A stretch of 64,000 nucleotides of DNA from Bathynomus jamesi. Taxonomy: Eukaryota; Arthropoda; Malacostraca; Isopoda; Cirolanidae. The position numbers and the translations under genes are program-made. Shown here piece by piece: positions 42,255-53,597 of the stretch (within the stretch, counting starts at the first letter, position 1; each line of letters starts with the position of its first letter). The DNA lies in contig JAJOZX010000937.1 of the NCBI GenBank assembly GCA_023014485.1, forward strand, positions 447,501 to 511,500, given 5' to 3'. Below the pieces are notes generated by a model. That model was not told the origin of the DNA and made no database searches. It saw only the letters and a list, made by a program, of their open reading frames with translations.

Positions 42255-42592
42255 TTATCAAATAGACATAAACGGTACTTACAGGTGCCTTGATTTCGAT
42301 GTTCTTTCGGGCCTACCATTTGTGCCAGCGTCACCCAACCTCGACGAACTTAGTGCTAATTTTCTAATTTAGAAGCTATAGACATTACCCCTAACTGACA
42401 TAAAAATTAGACAACTTAACCTAATCACTAATCCATCACTTTTGAAGCATCACCAAATTAAACTTAGAATCAACGATTATTGCAGATAGAAAAATACATG
42501 TTGTTTAGGTCAGCCCAATAAACGAATAGCTGCGTCTCGCTGTTTATCTTTTTGTTTTGCAATTTAGTTTTCTTTTAGTGACTTTCCCATTC
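42255..42592. other. Unassigned DNA
   Basis: No ORF or repeat recognised. It lies between the Jockey-like LINE 5' end and the 3' end of a CR1-like LINE; a (TA)n tract follows at 42,610-42,650. Confidence 0.5.
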
Positions 42593-42610
42593 AGTGACTT
42601 TTATACTATA

Positions 42611-42651
<41 letters not shown>

Positions 42652-42692
42652 TACCTTATGAACCTTATGTTGTTTCGTGCGTTGGTCTCTCT

Positions 42693-43300
42693 TCACACGG
42701 AGGTCAAGCTGGTAGCCCTGCCTCTAGTCCTGGTTTGGTGGAGGAGCGAGTTCCTCTCTTGCGCTCTCCACCGAACATAGCCAGGTACACCCGGCTCATC
42801 AGGTACCGTTCTGAGCCAGGCGTCTAGTCTTCTCTTGAAGACTTCAATTTTGACCCGTGTAACGTTTCTGAGGTCCTTTGGAAGCTGGTTGAAAATTCTT
42901 GGCCTCCTGACAACCAAGCTATTTTCCTTCAATGTTGAGGAGGTCCCTTGTTGGGCCTTTAATTTGGGAACACTACACATTCTGCCTTTCCTATTTTCCA
43001 GCGTTGTTTGGATGGTAATGGGGTTTAGTTTGAGGTTTGGTACCAGTTTTTCGATCATTTTCCATATGTAGATTATGGTATACCTCTCTCTTCTTCTTTC
43101 CAAGGAGTACAGATTTAGTTTATGTAGTCTTTCCCAGTAGTGAAATATCTCTGCGTTTCTTCGAGTTTATTAATTTTTTCCTTTTTATATGGGGACGTCA
43201 AAACTGAGCAGTATTCAAGCTTTGGTATGATCAGTGTTCTCAGCAGGGGAGTCATCACTGTCTTGTCCCTCCTTTTGAAAGTTCTTAGTACCTGTCCCAC
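42693..43300 (-). pseudogene. Second CR1-like LINE, 3' part
   Basis: Minus-strand reading shows the post-RT region: GQVLRTFKRRDKTVM, PKLEYCSVLTSPYKK (43,150-43,300), then LVPNLKLNP, RRPRIFNQLPKDLRN, EVFKRRLDAWLRTVPDEP (42,780-43,100). The upstream half lies at 46,812-47,935, separated by the unclassified transposon. Confidence 0.88.
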
Positions 43301-46300
43301 TAGGGTGTACCATTTTTGGGTCATTTTCAAAAGGTCAAGGTCCAGGAGTCTAATGTTGTGCCAAATGATGTCCTAAACACGAATTTAACAAGCATTTTCT
43401 AATCCAACAAATTTTGAATCCCCCCCCCCCTTGAAATTTTGCCCATCCCCTTTTCCTAAAAAACCCATATATCTAAAAACCTATCAACTTTATCGAAACA
43501 TGTTATAGAATAAACATTATTTAGAATCAAACGTTCTATTAGAAGAGTTCATTAAGATAGAAATTTACGTAATTTTGAAAATTTTCATTTTCTTTTGTCC
43601 AAGAGCACCTTATTGTATTAATATAAAATAAGGTGCTTAAGTTACATTATTTATGAGTATATTGTGAGTATAATCCAAATTTAAAAATCCTTTTTTACAT
43701 TGAATTTTAATAAACAAGCATTGTTTTTACTCTTATTGTTTCTTTTCAGACTGCTTTATTTGAAAAATAAATAAAAAATGAGTCAAACAGCTACAAAACA
43801 GCATGACTTTATTCTTGGTCGCTTGCAGGCTGATATTATGAGTTCATCTAAAATTGTTTTACCATCCAATAAAGATGTTCTAAGCCATTTTATTTATTTA
43901 CGGAGAATGCAGTATAAGGGTCCAAAAGTTACAAAAGATTCTACTGTTAATGAAGTTCTACAGAAGCTACTAATAATATGGCAAAAAGCATGCATTCCTA
44001 CTATATATATTAGTAAAAACCCTAAAGGCAGGAAGATGCTGTTAAATCTAGAAGAAATGCATAATAATTTAATCAAGCACAAAAAAAGAGCAAGCTTTGA
44101 AAATGAACTCTCTAATTTCATGAAAATTATGGATTCCCTTTTTGACATCTCTTCTCAAAATGCCGTTGAATTAATCCAAAAAGACCGCATGAGAACTGAG
44201 CCTCAGAAAGCATATGATATTTCATTCTTAGAAGATCAAAGAACAAAACGAGAAACATGTTTAGGTTTGCTAGATGCAGATTATGCATCAAAAGTACAGC
44301 GCAAGTACATTAGATTAGAGAAAGAGAAGAAACGCAAAGAGAAACATAAATCAGTGAAGCAAGTGAGTGCTACAGCCAGAACATCAGAGACCCTTCTTTC
44401 TAGCACGACCAGTTCTGAGACAGACAGCTATGAAGAGTTTCCGACAGAACCTACAGCAGGACCTTCAAATGCTTCCAGCCCCAAAAATATTCTTGCCTCG
44501 CCATTGGTTTCCTCCACTGCAAACAGACTTAATCTCTCTATTGGACAACGGACTGTTTTTGCTGCTGCAGTAGCCATTAGGTGTGGCAAGGATATTGAAA
44601 AACTGTCTCTCTCCAGGACCACATCTGCAAGAGCCGCTCGAAAGACAAGAAAACGAAAATATGAAACTTGCATCAAGGATTTTACTCCTCCTGATCACTG
44701 CCTAGTACATTGGGATAGCAAGCTGCTTACTAAATCATGTTCAGAACAAGAAGACCGCCTTGCAATACTTGTTACTGGATACCCAAATGTAGAAAAACTT
44801 TTATCAGTTTCTATAATAGATGATTCCACTGGATTGTCTCAAGCCACTTCTGTATTTCAAAGTATTGAAAAATGGAACTTGAAGCAAAATGTCTTTGGAG
44901 TATCATTTGATACCACTGCATCCAATTCAGGATGGATGAAAGGTTCCTGTAAGTTACTTGAAGAACTTTTGCAAAAGAAATTGATTTGGTTAGCATGCCG
45001 CCATCATGTGGCTGAAAGAGTTTTGTGTGCTGTGTATGAAACCATTTTTGGCCCAAGTAAATCTCCTGAGTTTGAGTTATTCAAAGAATTTCGCGAGTCT
45101 AAATGGAAGAAAATTAATACGAAATCTACATACAATGTTCTTGATGTTAAATCAAGGTATCAAAGAGGCCTAAAGGAAGAATGTGTAGAATTTATGACCC
45201 AATGTTTAAGAAAATCTGACTGCTTTCCACGTGATGACTATAAGGAAGTTGCTGAAACAACTTTAATGCTTTCAGGAGAGGTTTCCAGAGAAAACAGTCA
45301 TTGGCGGAAACCTGGTGCAATGCACCGTGCCAGGTGGATGGCAATGATTTTGTATACAAATAAAATGTATGCTTTTGCCCACCAAGCATCATATGATGAA
45401 TCATTGATTAAGAAATTAAAGAGAATGTGTCTATTTAATGCATTAATTTATGGAAAATACTGGCTTTTATGTTCTAATTCACTAGATAGTCCAGCTAATG
45501 ATCTGAAATTTTATCATGATTTGGTGAATTACAAGAAGGAAGATAGGGAAGTTGCAAATGCTGCTTTGAAATCTTTTGCCAATCATTACTGGTATTTGAC
45601 GGAGGAAGTGGTCCCTTTGAGTTTCTTTGGATCGCTAAGTAATGATGAAAAAGATAAGATCGCAAAATCCTTAAACAAATATCCAGTTCCAGAAAATTAT
45701 GTATGTGGGCAACCTGTTTTCCCCATTTTAAAGGAAGACACAAAGCTTCATCAGCTAGTAGGTCCAATTTCATGGCATTTATTTCAATGCTGTGGGTCAA
45801 AACCAGACTCATGGATAAAGAAACCAGCATCAACATGGGAAGAGGTCGATGACTACAACAAACTAAAAAACATTCTTTCATCTATTAGAGTAGTCAATGA
45901 TACCGCTGAAAGAGGAATCAAGCTGGTTCAAGACTTTCATGACAAATGTCAAAATGAAGAAGAATTTCAAGGTCTTTTGCAAATTGTGGAAGAGAATAGA
46001 AGACTAATTCCTGATCCTAGTAAAGAGACTCTTAAAAGAATGAAACTCAGTGAAGAATAGTTCATTAACAGATAGATTAGGTATTTTTATTTGCAGAGAT
46101 TGTTTTAATTTAGAAGAGGCTGATTTTTTTTTGTTATTAAATATACCATAAATTGTCTTTTCTTATTTTTATGTTTAAAAAGCTCTTATATCAATGATTT
46201 CTAATTAGGAAACTTGTTTCTTTTTATTTTTTTGAGGAAAGTGTTGAATAAAGGAAAAAAAAACGATGGGACCTCACAACTATAGATAAAGTGTTAATTT

Positions 46301-46811
46301 TTAGCTTTATTTTATATATATAGTTTTGAGGTTGTCCTCACTTTGTATAGGCTAGTTATAATAAAAACTAATTATGATTTGCATTATAACTAGCAAATAC
46401 AAAGCCCATCGCCGCGAAGCTGCATTGGGGTGATGCTTCAAAGGTGGCGGTAACACCTTATTTAAGAAGAAGGCACTGCAAGCAAAAAAAAAATTTTAAT
46501 TTAAATTTTTAAAAAATAAATGAAAATTTTCAAAATTAAGTAAATTTCTATTTTGATGACCTTTTCTAATAGAACTTTTGATTCTAAATCATTTTTATTC
46601 TATAACATTTTTCGATAAAGTTGATAGTGTTTGAGATATATGGGGTTTATAGGAAAAGGGGATGCGCAAAATTTCAAGGGGGGGGTGGGGGGATTCAAAA
46701 TTTGTCGGATTAGAAAATGCCTGTAAAATTCGTGTTTAGGACATCATTTGGCACAACATTAGACTCCTGGACCTTGACTTTTTGAAAATGACCCAAAAAT
46801 GGTACACCCTA
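43301..46811 (+). mobile_element. Unclassified DNA transposon with intact 760-codon ORF (family 2)
   Basis: Inverted ends TAGGGTGTACCATTTTTGGG and its reverse complement, with about 280-bp TIRs (43,301-43,590; 46,520-46,811; about 85-90 percent identity by eye, with C-/G-runs between). A 9-bp duplication with one mismatch flanks it (CTGTCCCAC, 43,292-43,300; CTCTCCCAC, 46,812-46,820). It split a CR1-like LINE. Long TIRs with a 9-bp duplication recall MULEs, but the transposase does not look like a MULE enzyme. Confidence 0.85.
43778..46060 (+). CDS. Probable transposase, 760 aa, unclassified superfamily
   Basis: A complete frame between the TIRs. ATG 43,778 follows, by 28 bases, a splice-acceptor sequence (TTGTTTCTTTTCAG, ending 43,750), so a 5'-UTR intron is likely. 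N-terminal region (1-150): helical with LLIIWQKACIPTIYIS. Residues 175-215 are a Lys/Arg-rich helical stretch and 200-245 a Ser/Thr linker. From about 310 a candidate RNase H-like core: HWDSKLL, then SFDTTASNSG (about 385), LACRHHVAE (about 410), a long helical insert with PGAMHRARWMA (about 510) and NDTAERGIKLV near 710, which could supply the catalytic Glu. The Cys/His motif after the second Asp and the large insert recall hAT enzymes. An AATAAA lies near 46,246. Superfamily not determined. Confidence 0.8.
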   Translation: MSQTATKQHDFILGRLQADIMSSSKIVLPSNKDVLSHFIYLRRMQYKGPKVTKDSTVNEVLQKLLIIWQKACIPTIYISKNPKGRKMLLNLEEMHNNLIKHKKRASFENELSNFMKIMDSLFDISSQNAVELIQKDRMRTEPQKAYDISFLEDQRTKRETCLGLLDADYASKVQRKYIRLEKEKKRKEKHKSVKQVSATARTSETLLSSTTSSETDSYEEFPTEPTAGPSNASSPKNILASPLVSSTANRLNLSIGQRTVFAAAVAIRCGKDIEKLSLSRTTSARAARKTRKRKYETCIKDFTPPDHCLVHWDSKLLTKSCSEQEDRLAILVTGYPNVEKLLSVSIIDDSTGLSQATSVFQSIEKWNLKQNVFGVSFDTTASNSGWMKGSCKLLEELLQKKLIWLACRHHVAERVLCAVYETIFGPSKSPEFELFKEFRESKWKKINTKSTYNVLDVKSRYQRGLKEECVEFMTQCLRKSDCFPRDDYKEVAETTLMLSGEVSRENSHWRKPGAMHRARWMAMILYTNKMYAFAHQASYDESLIKKLKRMCLFNALIYGKYWLLCSNSLDSPANDLKFYHDLVNYKKEDREVANAALKSFANHYWYLTEEVVPLSFFGSLSNDEKDKIAKSLNKYPVPENYVCGQPVFPILKEDTKLHQLVGPISWHLFQCCGSKPDSWIKKPASTWEEVDDYNKLKNILSSIRVVNDTAERGIKLVQDFHDKCQNEEEFQGLLQIVEENRRLIPDPSKETLKRMKLSEE

Positions 46812-47935
46812 CTCTCCCACGACTCTTTTTGCTTTGTTTATTGCTATCTGATTTTGTGTTTCGAATTTGGCATCATCGGTCATTATTACCCCCCAAGTCG
46901 ACCGCTTTCGTGCTTCTCTGAATTTTTTGTCTATCTGTGGCATAATATGCAGTCCGCAAAGAATGTTACTATACTGTTGCTGTTAACTCCACTGTCTATG
47001 TCTGTTAGCATGATAATGAAGAGGAGTGGGGCCAGCACTGTACCTTGTACCTGTACTGAGCTGCGTACTTCTAACTCTGATGATGACACCCCTTGAATCT
47101 TGACCACCTGTTGTCGTTTACTGAGGAAGTTGTAGATCCATTTTCCCACTTTGCCTGTTATTCCCATATGTTTCATTTTATGTGCTATTATACCATGATT
47201 GCATTTGTCGAAAGCTTTAGCAAAATCCGTTTATATGGCATCATAGTTTCGTTGCCTTCAAATGCATCTAGGACATTGTTATAATGCTCTGTAAGTTGTG
47301 ATAGGCATGATCTTCCTGATCGGAATGAGTGCTGATTTTCGTTGAATCTTTCCAATGTCTCCAAGAAGTCATAGATTTCTTCTGACTATTCTTTCAAATA
47401 TCTTGGTGAGGTGGGACGTCAATGACACTGGTCTATAGTTCTTTGCTTGAGATCTATCCCGCCTTTATATATAGGGACAATGTTTGCTCTTTTCAAGATG
47501 CTCGGTATTTCCCCAGTGTCTAGGGATCTTCTCCATATCCAGTATAAGGGTGTAGCTATTTCATTTTCACAGATTTTAATTAATAGTGCGTTCCATTTGT
47601 CCGGACCTGCAGCTGAATGTGATTTCATTTGTTCTGTAGCTCTCGCTACATCTTTTGGGGTAAAATCAAAGTCTGTTATACATTCTCCTTTCAATTCCTC
47701 TTCGAAGAATGCTTCTATGTCAGGTATCGCTTTGTCACTTTTTGGGGTACTGAAAACCGATTCATACTGGGCTCTCAATGTTTCAGATATTTCTTTTAGA
47801 TCGTCTGTTAGTTCATTATTTCCTTTCCTTAAGGGCCCGATTGTAGCGCGCGTTTTTGTTTTCCTTTTTGCATAGCTGTAGAAGTATTTTGGATTTTCCT
47901 TTATTGCTTCAACCACCTTTTCCTCTTCTCTTATA
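46812..47935 (-). pseudogene. Second CR1-like LINE, 5' part
   Basis: Minus-strand frames: EEEKVVEAIKENPKYFYSYA, KSHSAAGPDKWNALLIK, ANIVPIYKGG (47,440-47,935), then MKHMGITGKVGKWIYNFLS and VQGTVLAPLLFIIM (46,940-47,176), the RT fingers and palm. Several frameshifts; the FADD box appears damaged (TFFADCIL). 5'-truncated at a (TA)n tract. Confidence 0.88.
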
Positions 47936-47938
47936 TAT

Positions 47939-48011
<73 letters not shown>

Positions 48012-48027
48012 GATATATATATATATA
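47936..48027. repeat. (TA)n microsatellite
   Basis: About 90 bases of TA repeats joining the LINE to the Gypsy remnant. Confidence 0.95.
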
Positions 48028-48031
48028 CACG

Positions 48032-48775
48032 TCACCTCACTCCTCCCCTACAAGTTGAGTCTGCATGGGGGTGAGAGACCCTAGTCGATCTGCGGAGCGG
48101 GGTTGATGTAGTAGGAATAGGTGCAACCTGTATAGGTGGGCGATTTGAACCATTTTCGGGAGAATTGGGTCTCCCTTCCGGAGCACTTTGGTCATCCTGC
48201 AATTCACGTTCCCATACCTGGTGCTGATGGCGTTTAATAGAACGACCATCTTCTAGTTGGCACTTGAAGGAAACCGGGCCCGTTCTCTCCTGCACCGTTG
48301 CAGGAACCCATTTTGGTCCAGACCCATAGTTGCGTCGTCGTGTGAGGTATTAGTGGATATTTAAACGAAAATTTATCCAACACCACTTGCATTTCCTCCC
48401 CATGAGAATAACGCAGGGCCGACTTAAAAGTACGGACCATCTTTTCTGCGAGACCGTTAGTAACGGGTGAAAAACACTAGACCGGACATGTCTAATGCCA
48501 TTTTGGTGGACAAAAGAATGAAATTCCTCACGAATAAAACAAGTATCATTGTCGGAAACCAGAACTATGGGTAAACCCCATCGAGCAAAACACGAACGGA
48601 GTAGGCGAATAGTAACACCCAAAGTTGTGGAAATTTTCCACCCACTTAGAGTAGGCATCCACAATGACCAGGAAATAAATATTATTTATAGGACCTGCAT
48701 AGTTAACATGGATCCTATGCCAAGGTATAGTAGGCCATTCCCAAGGATGAAGTGGACTTTTCTTTAGTAGATCTT
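48032..48775 (-). pseudogene. Ty3/Gypsy integrase remnant
   Basis: Minus-strand reading gives a retroviral-type integrase core: VLVSDNDTCFIREEFHSFV with the second catalytic Asp (about 48,500-48,560), the Glu region around 48,460, then a GPY/F-like tail (GPVSFKCQLEDGRSIKRHQHQ, shortened; 48,220-48,290) and RRSTRVSHP. Multiple frameshifts; LTRs and RT are not seen. Confidence 0.82.
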
Positions 48776-49115
48776 GTTATTTTATTTATTTTGATTGGAT
48801 TCAGAATCCCAGCTGAGCCTTGAACGGCCAAGCTCTGAGGGGCTACTTTAACTTATAGCCTAAGTTCAGCTAGACTAAGACACACTTACGGACTTGGAGG
48901 TCCTATTAGGTCCTACCTCAGGGTTGCTGACTCGATGTGGGCTTACGTTAGGCCTCAGTAGCATAAAATTAAGAAAAAACAAAAGGGACACTATTTATGG
49001 TCTTCTTACTAAACCTTGCAACAACAACACAACCTGCACCATTGCACGATGCAACAATGTTGTATCTAAACAACCAAACTGAATTGTAAGAGAGCTCTCT
49101 ATAAGACCACGCCCT
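48775..49115. repeat. Dispersed repeat, copy 2
   Basis: Second copy of the repeat at 33,712-34,060, same orientation. It begins TGTTATTTTATTTATTTTGA and abuts the Gypsy remnant. Confidence 0.8.
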
Positions 49116-49462
49116 GTAAGTGCCGCATTCAACAAAAATGTAGAAAGGACGCGCCAGTGCCCAAAAAATTTATGCCACAAGCAGTGACATAGCGCGGGTT
49201 CGTGGCGCCCCGAGGCAAGGGTAGAGAAAGGCGCCCCCCTATCGAGGGCTGCCGAAGACAGCCCGAGTTAGGCGCTAGGGCGGAGGGTCCGGGGGCCCTC
49301 CCTCGGGAAAATTTTGACTACGAAGAGTCGATTTCACGCAATCTGAGCCATATTTTCAACTATTTTAAACACCTATTTTCAAGGTAGATTAATAAGATTA
49401 TCGGTTATTTTAACCTATTTTATTTTACTAAATAAATCACTGTTTTCATGAAAACTTGAAAA
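49116..49462. other. Unassigned DNA with a GC-rich block
   Basis: A GC-rich stretch (49,190-49,310; GGCGCCCCGAGGC, GGGGGCCCTCCCTCGGG) begins near CAGTGACATAGCGCG, which may be a transposon terminus; the partner end was not found. The rest is AT-rich. Confidence 0.5.
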
Positions 49463-50546
49463 TAAGAGGGTCACTCAATATATTTCGCCCCACCTTTTTT
49501 TTTCTTTCCAAGTTTCCTTGTAAGTTCCAGAAATTTTGTACACAAGTAGTTACATACCTTTTTTACAAGTTTTTATTTTTCCACATAGTCTCCATCCTTT
49601 TCTGTGGCTTTCCTCCACCTCGAAACAAGGGCCTTTATCCCTTGCTGGTAAAAGTCCGCTGGGATCCGCTGGAGCCACCTCTTAACCTCCTCAACAACCC
49701 CATCGTCACTCTGAAACTTTCTTCCACGAATAGCATCCTTCATTGGCCCAAACAAATGGAAGTCTGAAGGTGCCAGATCCGGGCTGTATGGAGGGTGGGG
49801 TAACACAGTGAAGCGCATTTTTGCAAACTGTTGTATGGTCTTGTGTTATCGTGCAAAAGAAGGACGTCTTCCAGTTTTCTCACCGGTCGAACTCGTTTTA
49901 TACGTCTCTGGAGTCTCTGTAGGGTAGAAATATACGCCTCTGAGCCGATTGTTTAGAATCACCCCTTTCATGTCCTAGAAGATGGTTACCATAACCTTTC
50001 CTGCAGAGGAAGCCATTTTGAACTTTTTCTTGCATGGGGAGTCTGCGTGATGCCACTCTATAGATTGGCGCTTTGTTTCAGGTTGAAAGTGGTGTACCCA
50101 AGTCTCATCCCCAGTCACAATTCGTAAAAGGAAGTCATCCCCTTCTGTCTCTTATCGAACCAACGACTCAGAAGCAATTTCTTTTCCTTGGGCTTTGTGA
50201 TCTTCAGTCAGTTCGCGAGGAACAAACCGTGAACACACTTTTGAGTATCCCAGTTGTTAAATTATCGTATTCACACTTCCTTCACTAATTCCTAGCTCCA
50301 GTGATAACTCCTTGTATGTGACGCGCCGATTTGATCGAATGATGCTGTTAGCACGTTGCACAGTGTGAGATGTCACAGCCGATGCCGGGCGACCGCTGCG
50401 TGGCTCATCATCGAGGCTGGCTCTCCCTCTCTCCGATGATCTCACACGTTTAGACGTTTATGAATATTTCCGTTTCCTTCTCTGCGGTTAAGAACTCGAT
50501 AACAGCTCTGTTTACGACGCACATCACTGCCAGACGCCATTTTCGA
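49463..50546 (-). mobile_element. mariner (DD34D) element, degraded
   Basis: The 3' end on the minus strand is AGGGTCACTCAATATATTTC-like (49,466-49,490). The coding region follows to ATG 50,541. The 5' terminal repeat could not be found before Polinton-C begins at 50,720, so it is eroded or deleted. Confidence 0.82.
49573..50541 (-). pseudogene. mariner transposase, several breaks
   Basis: Start MASGSDVRRKQSCYRVLNRR (50,541-50,482), HTH region GRASLDDEPRSGRPAS ... LGISEGSVNTII (50,260-50,430), first Asp GDETWVHHF (about 50,110), second LHDNTRPY (about 49,845) and third HPPYSPDLAPSDFHLFG (49,745-49,800), ending KDGDYVEK. The YSPDLAPSDFH motif is the mariner signature. Frameshifts or stops occur near 50,445, 50,250, 49,970 and 49,815. 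Confidence 0.93.
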
Positions 50547-50719
50547 AACTGCGTTAACCATCGGTTTTATACAAGGGCGTTTAAAAGTGGTTTTATACAA
50601 GGAGGAGAGGTTCAAAGTGAAAAAATCCGGTTATGTGAAACGCAGAAAGTTCAAACTTACGGCCCAAGAGATTTCAGCCCCATGACCTATTATTTAGCTA
50701 AGAAAAAAGGGTGGGGAAA
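50547..50719. other. Mariner 5' flank and Polinton-C target
   Basis: No gene. The last 6 bases (GGGAAA, 50,714-50,719) immediately precede the Polinton-C terminus and would be its target duplication; the partner lies beyond the window. Confidence 0.6.
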
Positions 50720-51115
50720 AGTAGTATAGCTGCAAAAGGGGAGAGTGCAAGAATGTTGCAAGTGATGACGTAATGTTGCAATGTTGCAAATGGGGTGGGG
50801 TTGTTGCAAAGGGGGTGGGATTGTTGCAAAGGGGGGGGGTTGCAAACAAAATAAAAAAAGAAAAAAAGAAAAAAAGAAAAAAAGAAAAAAAGAGTACTGG
50901 CCTTTGTTGCCAACCGGGGTTGCAAGGGGCATGCAACTTGGGGGCGGAGTTCTCCCCCAAGCTATTCCCCCCAAAGGACCAGAAAGAAGGAGGAGAGAAA
51001 GGAGGAGAGGTGTTCACCTGGCAGGAGCCAAGTGCATATTAAGACTTCAGCCGAGTAGGCGTTGTTTTATAGGCTCCTAATCAGCCAGAATCAGCCAGTT
51101 GGCTGAGCCAAGGGG
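50720..51115 (+). repeat. Left terminal repeat of Polinton-C
   Basis: Matches 4,774-5,190 closely, but has fewer G-rich units (about three) and a longer A/G-rich tract. The bZIP-like TGACGTAA lies at 50,766-50,773. Confidence 0.92.
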
Positions 51116-51644
51116 GGAGGGGTACACCTGAAGGAGAGAGAGACACCTGAAGAAGAGAGAGACACCTGAAGGAGAGAGAGGAGTTCTCCCCCAAGTTATT
51201 TTCGTTTTCCTAACCTAAGAGGCCTCTAAGGGGTTTTACCAAAGGGCCTGAAAGAGAAGGACCAGAGGTCCTTGCTCGGCTGGGAGCCGAGCTTGAATGA
51301 TTCTTTCATCAACTTCTCGGTCTTTTATAAGCCTCTATTCTGGCTGAGTTGCCAGATAGCGCAATGTATTCAGTTGCCAGATAGCGCCATGTGTCCCAGA
51401 AATCCATATATTAATCATCCATTGTGTAACACAATATACATATATGACGGTAGTTAATCCAATTAAATTCTGTTTATTAAATAAATAATTTACACACTCA
51501 ATCTTTATTATTATGGAATTGCATACCTTTCCAGTTTTTTTTTTTTGCAATGATCGGATTGCTCTTGCTAGATATATATTATTATGCTTATATATATATA
51601 TATATATATATACATTCTTTTAAACATCTTATGTTAGGTATATG

Positions 51645-51697
<53 letters not shown>

Positions 51698-51959
51698 TAT
51701 TTTTCATATTATAACATTTAATTTTAGTTGAACGTTTAGAAGCAAATTTAACATTAACTTGGACTTCATTGAACTTGAAGTTAAACTTTTCGAAACAAAT
51801 AACATAGTTAACCACACATAATTCAACATAGAAAACTTAATAATAGAAAATAATTAATTTTATGGTTAACTAGTTTATTTCGACATAAGTTTACTATAAT
51901 TATATATATACAGTCTTTTAAACAGCTTATGATACATATATATATATATATACATATAT
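51116..51959. other. Left-arm non-coding DNA of Polinton-C
   Basis: Collinear with 5,190-5,743 plus 6,647-6,931 of B without the mariner insertion; (TA)n at 51,640-51,693 is the empty target site. No gene seen. Confidence 0.75.
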
Positions 51960-52087
51960 CTGAACTCTTTCAGCTAAAGAAGCCTTATGTATAGAATTGG
52001 TTGTGTAATAGCTGATATTAAACTCTTTCAACATGTTCTGAAAAGCACGGCGTATAAATTCCTTTCCCATATCCGTACAAAAATAGC
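51960..52087 (-). repeat. Integrase-gene fragment, copy 1 (C)
   Basis: Same fragment as 6,932-7,059, matching the integrase gene at about 59,384-59,511. Bounded by (TA)n on both sides. Confidence 0.93.
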
Positions 52088-52232
52088 TATATATATATAT
52101 ATATATATATAGTGTTTCACTATAGATGTATAGATGTATATAGGGTTTTACAATAGATGTATATAGTGTTTAACGATTAGAATCAAATATAACATTAACT
52201 TGAACTTCATTAAACTTAGTTAAACTTTTCGA

Positions 52233-52287
52233 ATGTTCTGAAAAGCACGGCTTATAATTTCCTTCCCCATATCCGTACAAAAATGGC
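52233..52287 (-). repeat. Integrase-gene fragment, copy 2 (C)
   Basis: Same short fragment as 7,202-7,256 of B, covering the second catalytic Asp region. Confidence 0.88.
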
Positions 52288-52662
52288 ACTTCAAGACATT
52301 ATTGTAGAGAAATAAGGTAACACAAGTACTACAAGAAATAAATAAAAGAAGTACCCACAAACAAATCTGTAGTGAAACAAAAAAAAAAAGGCAAAACAGG
52401 CCGCGTGACCCTGAACATTTTAATGAGAAAGAAATGTACTTTAATATTATGTTTATTAAATTCTCCTAAAATAATTATAAGACCGAAGTAATGGTCTGAC
52501 GTTGGGGTGAATCCAATTAAATTCTGTTTATCAAATAAATAATTTTACACACTCAATTTTCATTATAAACATTCGAATATCAGTGGGAAAAACGAACGGA
52601 AATGAAAATTTATGAAACAATTCAAAACAGACGATCGTCATTCCCCAAACCCGTATATATAT

Positions 52663-52695
<33 letters not shown>

Positions 52696-52940
52696 TATTA
52701 TCTAAGTTGTATCGAGATGAAAATTTATGAAACACACGAGCCTCATTCCATGCGAAAAAAATTGAAACAATATGAAAATTTACGAAACAATTCAATTAAA
52801 AGTTGAAATTATCCAAAATACAATCCGCTAGAGGAAAGGAATTCCGAGAATCTGCCCAACTCGATTGACCATAATGACCTTTCTCCTAGACAGCTTGAAC
52901 AAAACCTCTCTCGACTCCATTTCTTAGATATGCCCACAAT

Positions 52941-52990
<50 letters not shown>

Positions 52991-53045
52991 AGAGAGAGAG
53001 AGTTTTGTTCAAATAACGGGATATGCTTGTATCTTTTGCCATTGT
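52288..53045. other. Left-arm non-coding DNA of Polinton-C
   Basis: AT-rich, with (TA)n at about 52,654-52,700 (the empty site for the pogo element of B) and a TA/GA compound repeat at 52,940-53,002. No gene seen. Confidence 0.7.
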
Positions 53046-53143
53046 GTTCGAACACAATTGTTCGAGCACAATTGTTCGAAAAACATAGTTCGAAAAACAG
53101 TTGTTCGAAGCAGCAATTATTCGACGTTATAATTGTTCGAATG
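53046..53143. repeat. Cluster of seven TTCGA-type sites (C)
   Basis: Conserved counterpart of 9,731-9,828. Confidence 0.75.
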
Positions 53144-53339
53144 AACAACCAACTAAATAAAATCTTAGTTGCCAAGACGCAAATACGAAGATGTAAATAA
53201 GAAGGTTAGCCTCTTCATTTAAGCTATAACATTTATAGTGCTGCAGTAGTATACCACCCTTAAAATGGCAGAGTTTGTTTCTAGTGAGAAAGGAAATCCA
53301 AATCGAAAACCATACCCATATTATGTTATATCAGTCAGG

Positions 53340-53597
53340 GTGAGTCTTCTGCCACGTCAGGCGTACGCTAGGTTAGGCTGTAGAGCAATTTCCCCATGTC
53401 ATCAACTTTCGGACAGTCAGGGATCGTTGGGCGTGATTTCCGACTTTTCCAAAAAATATGTGGCCGTAAAATTACCTACTGTACTTACCCCTACCATACC
53501 TCTTTGTTTAGGAGTGTATCGTACTTACTGATGTCATGCAGGGATGACACTAATAACATGTAAGTAAAAATAAAAACCGGAAACTATAAAAAATCTA
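53340..53597. other. Left-arm segment present only in C
   Basis: Non-coding as far as I can see. It is absent from B, where the flanking sequences are joined near 10,038. It leads into the tandem array. Confidence 0.6.
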
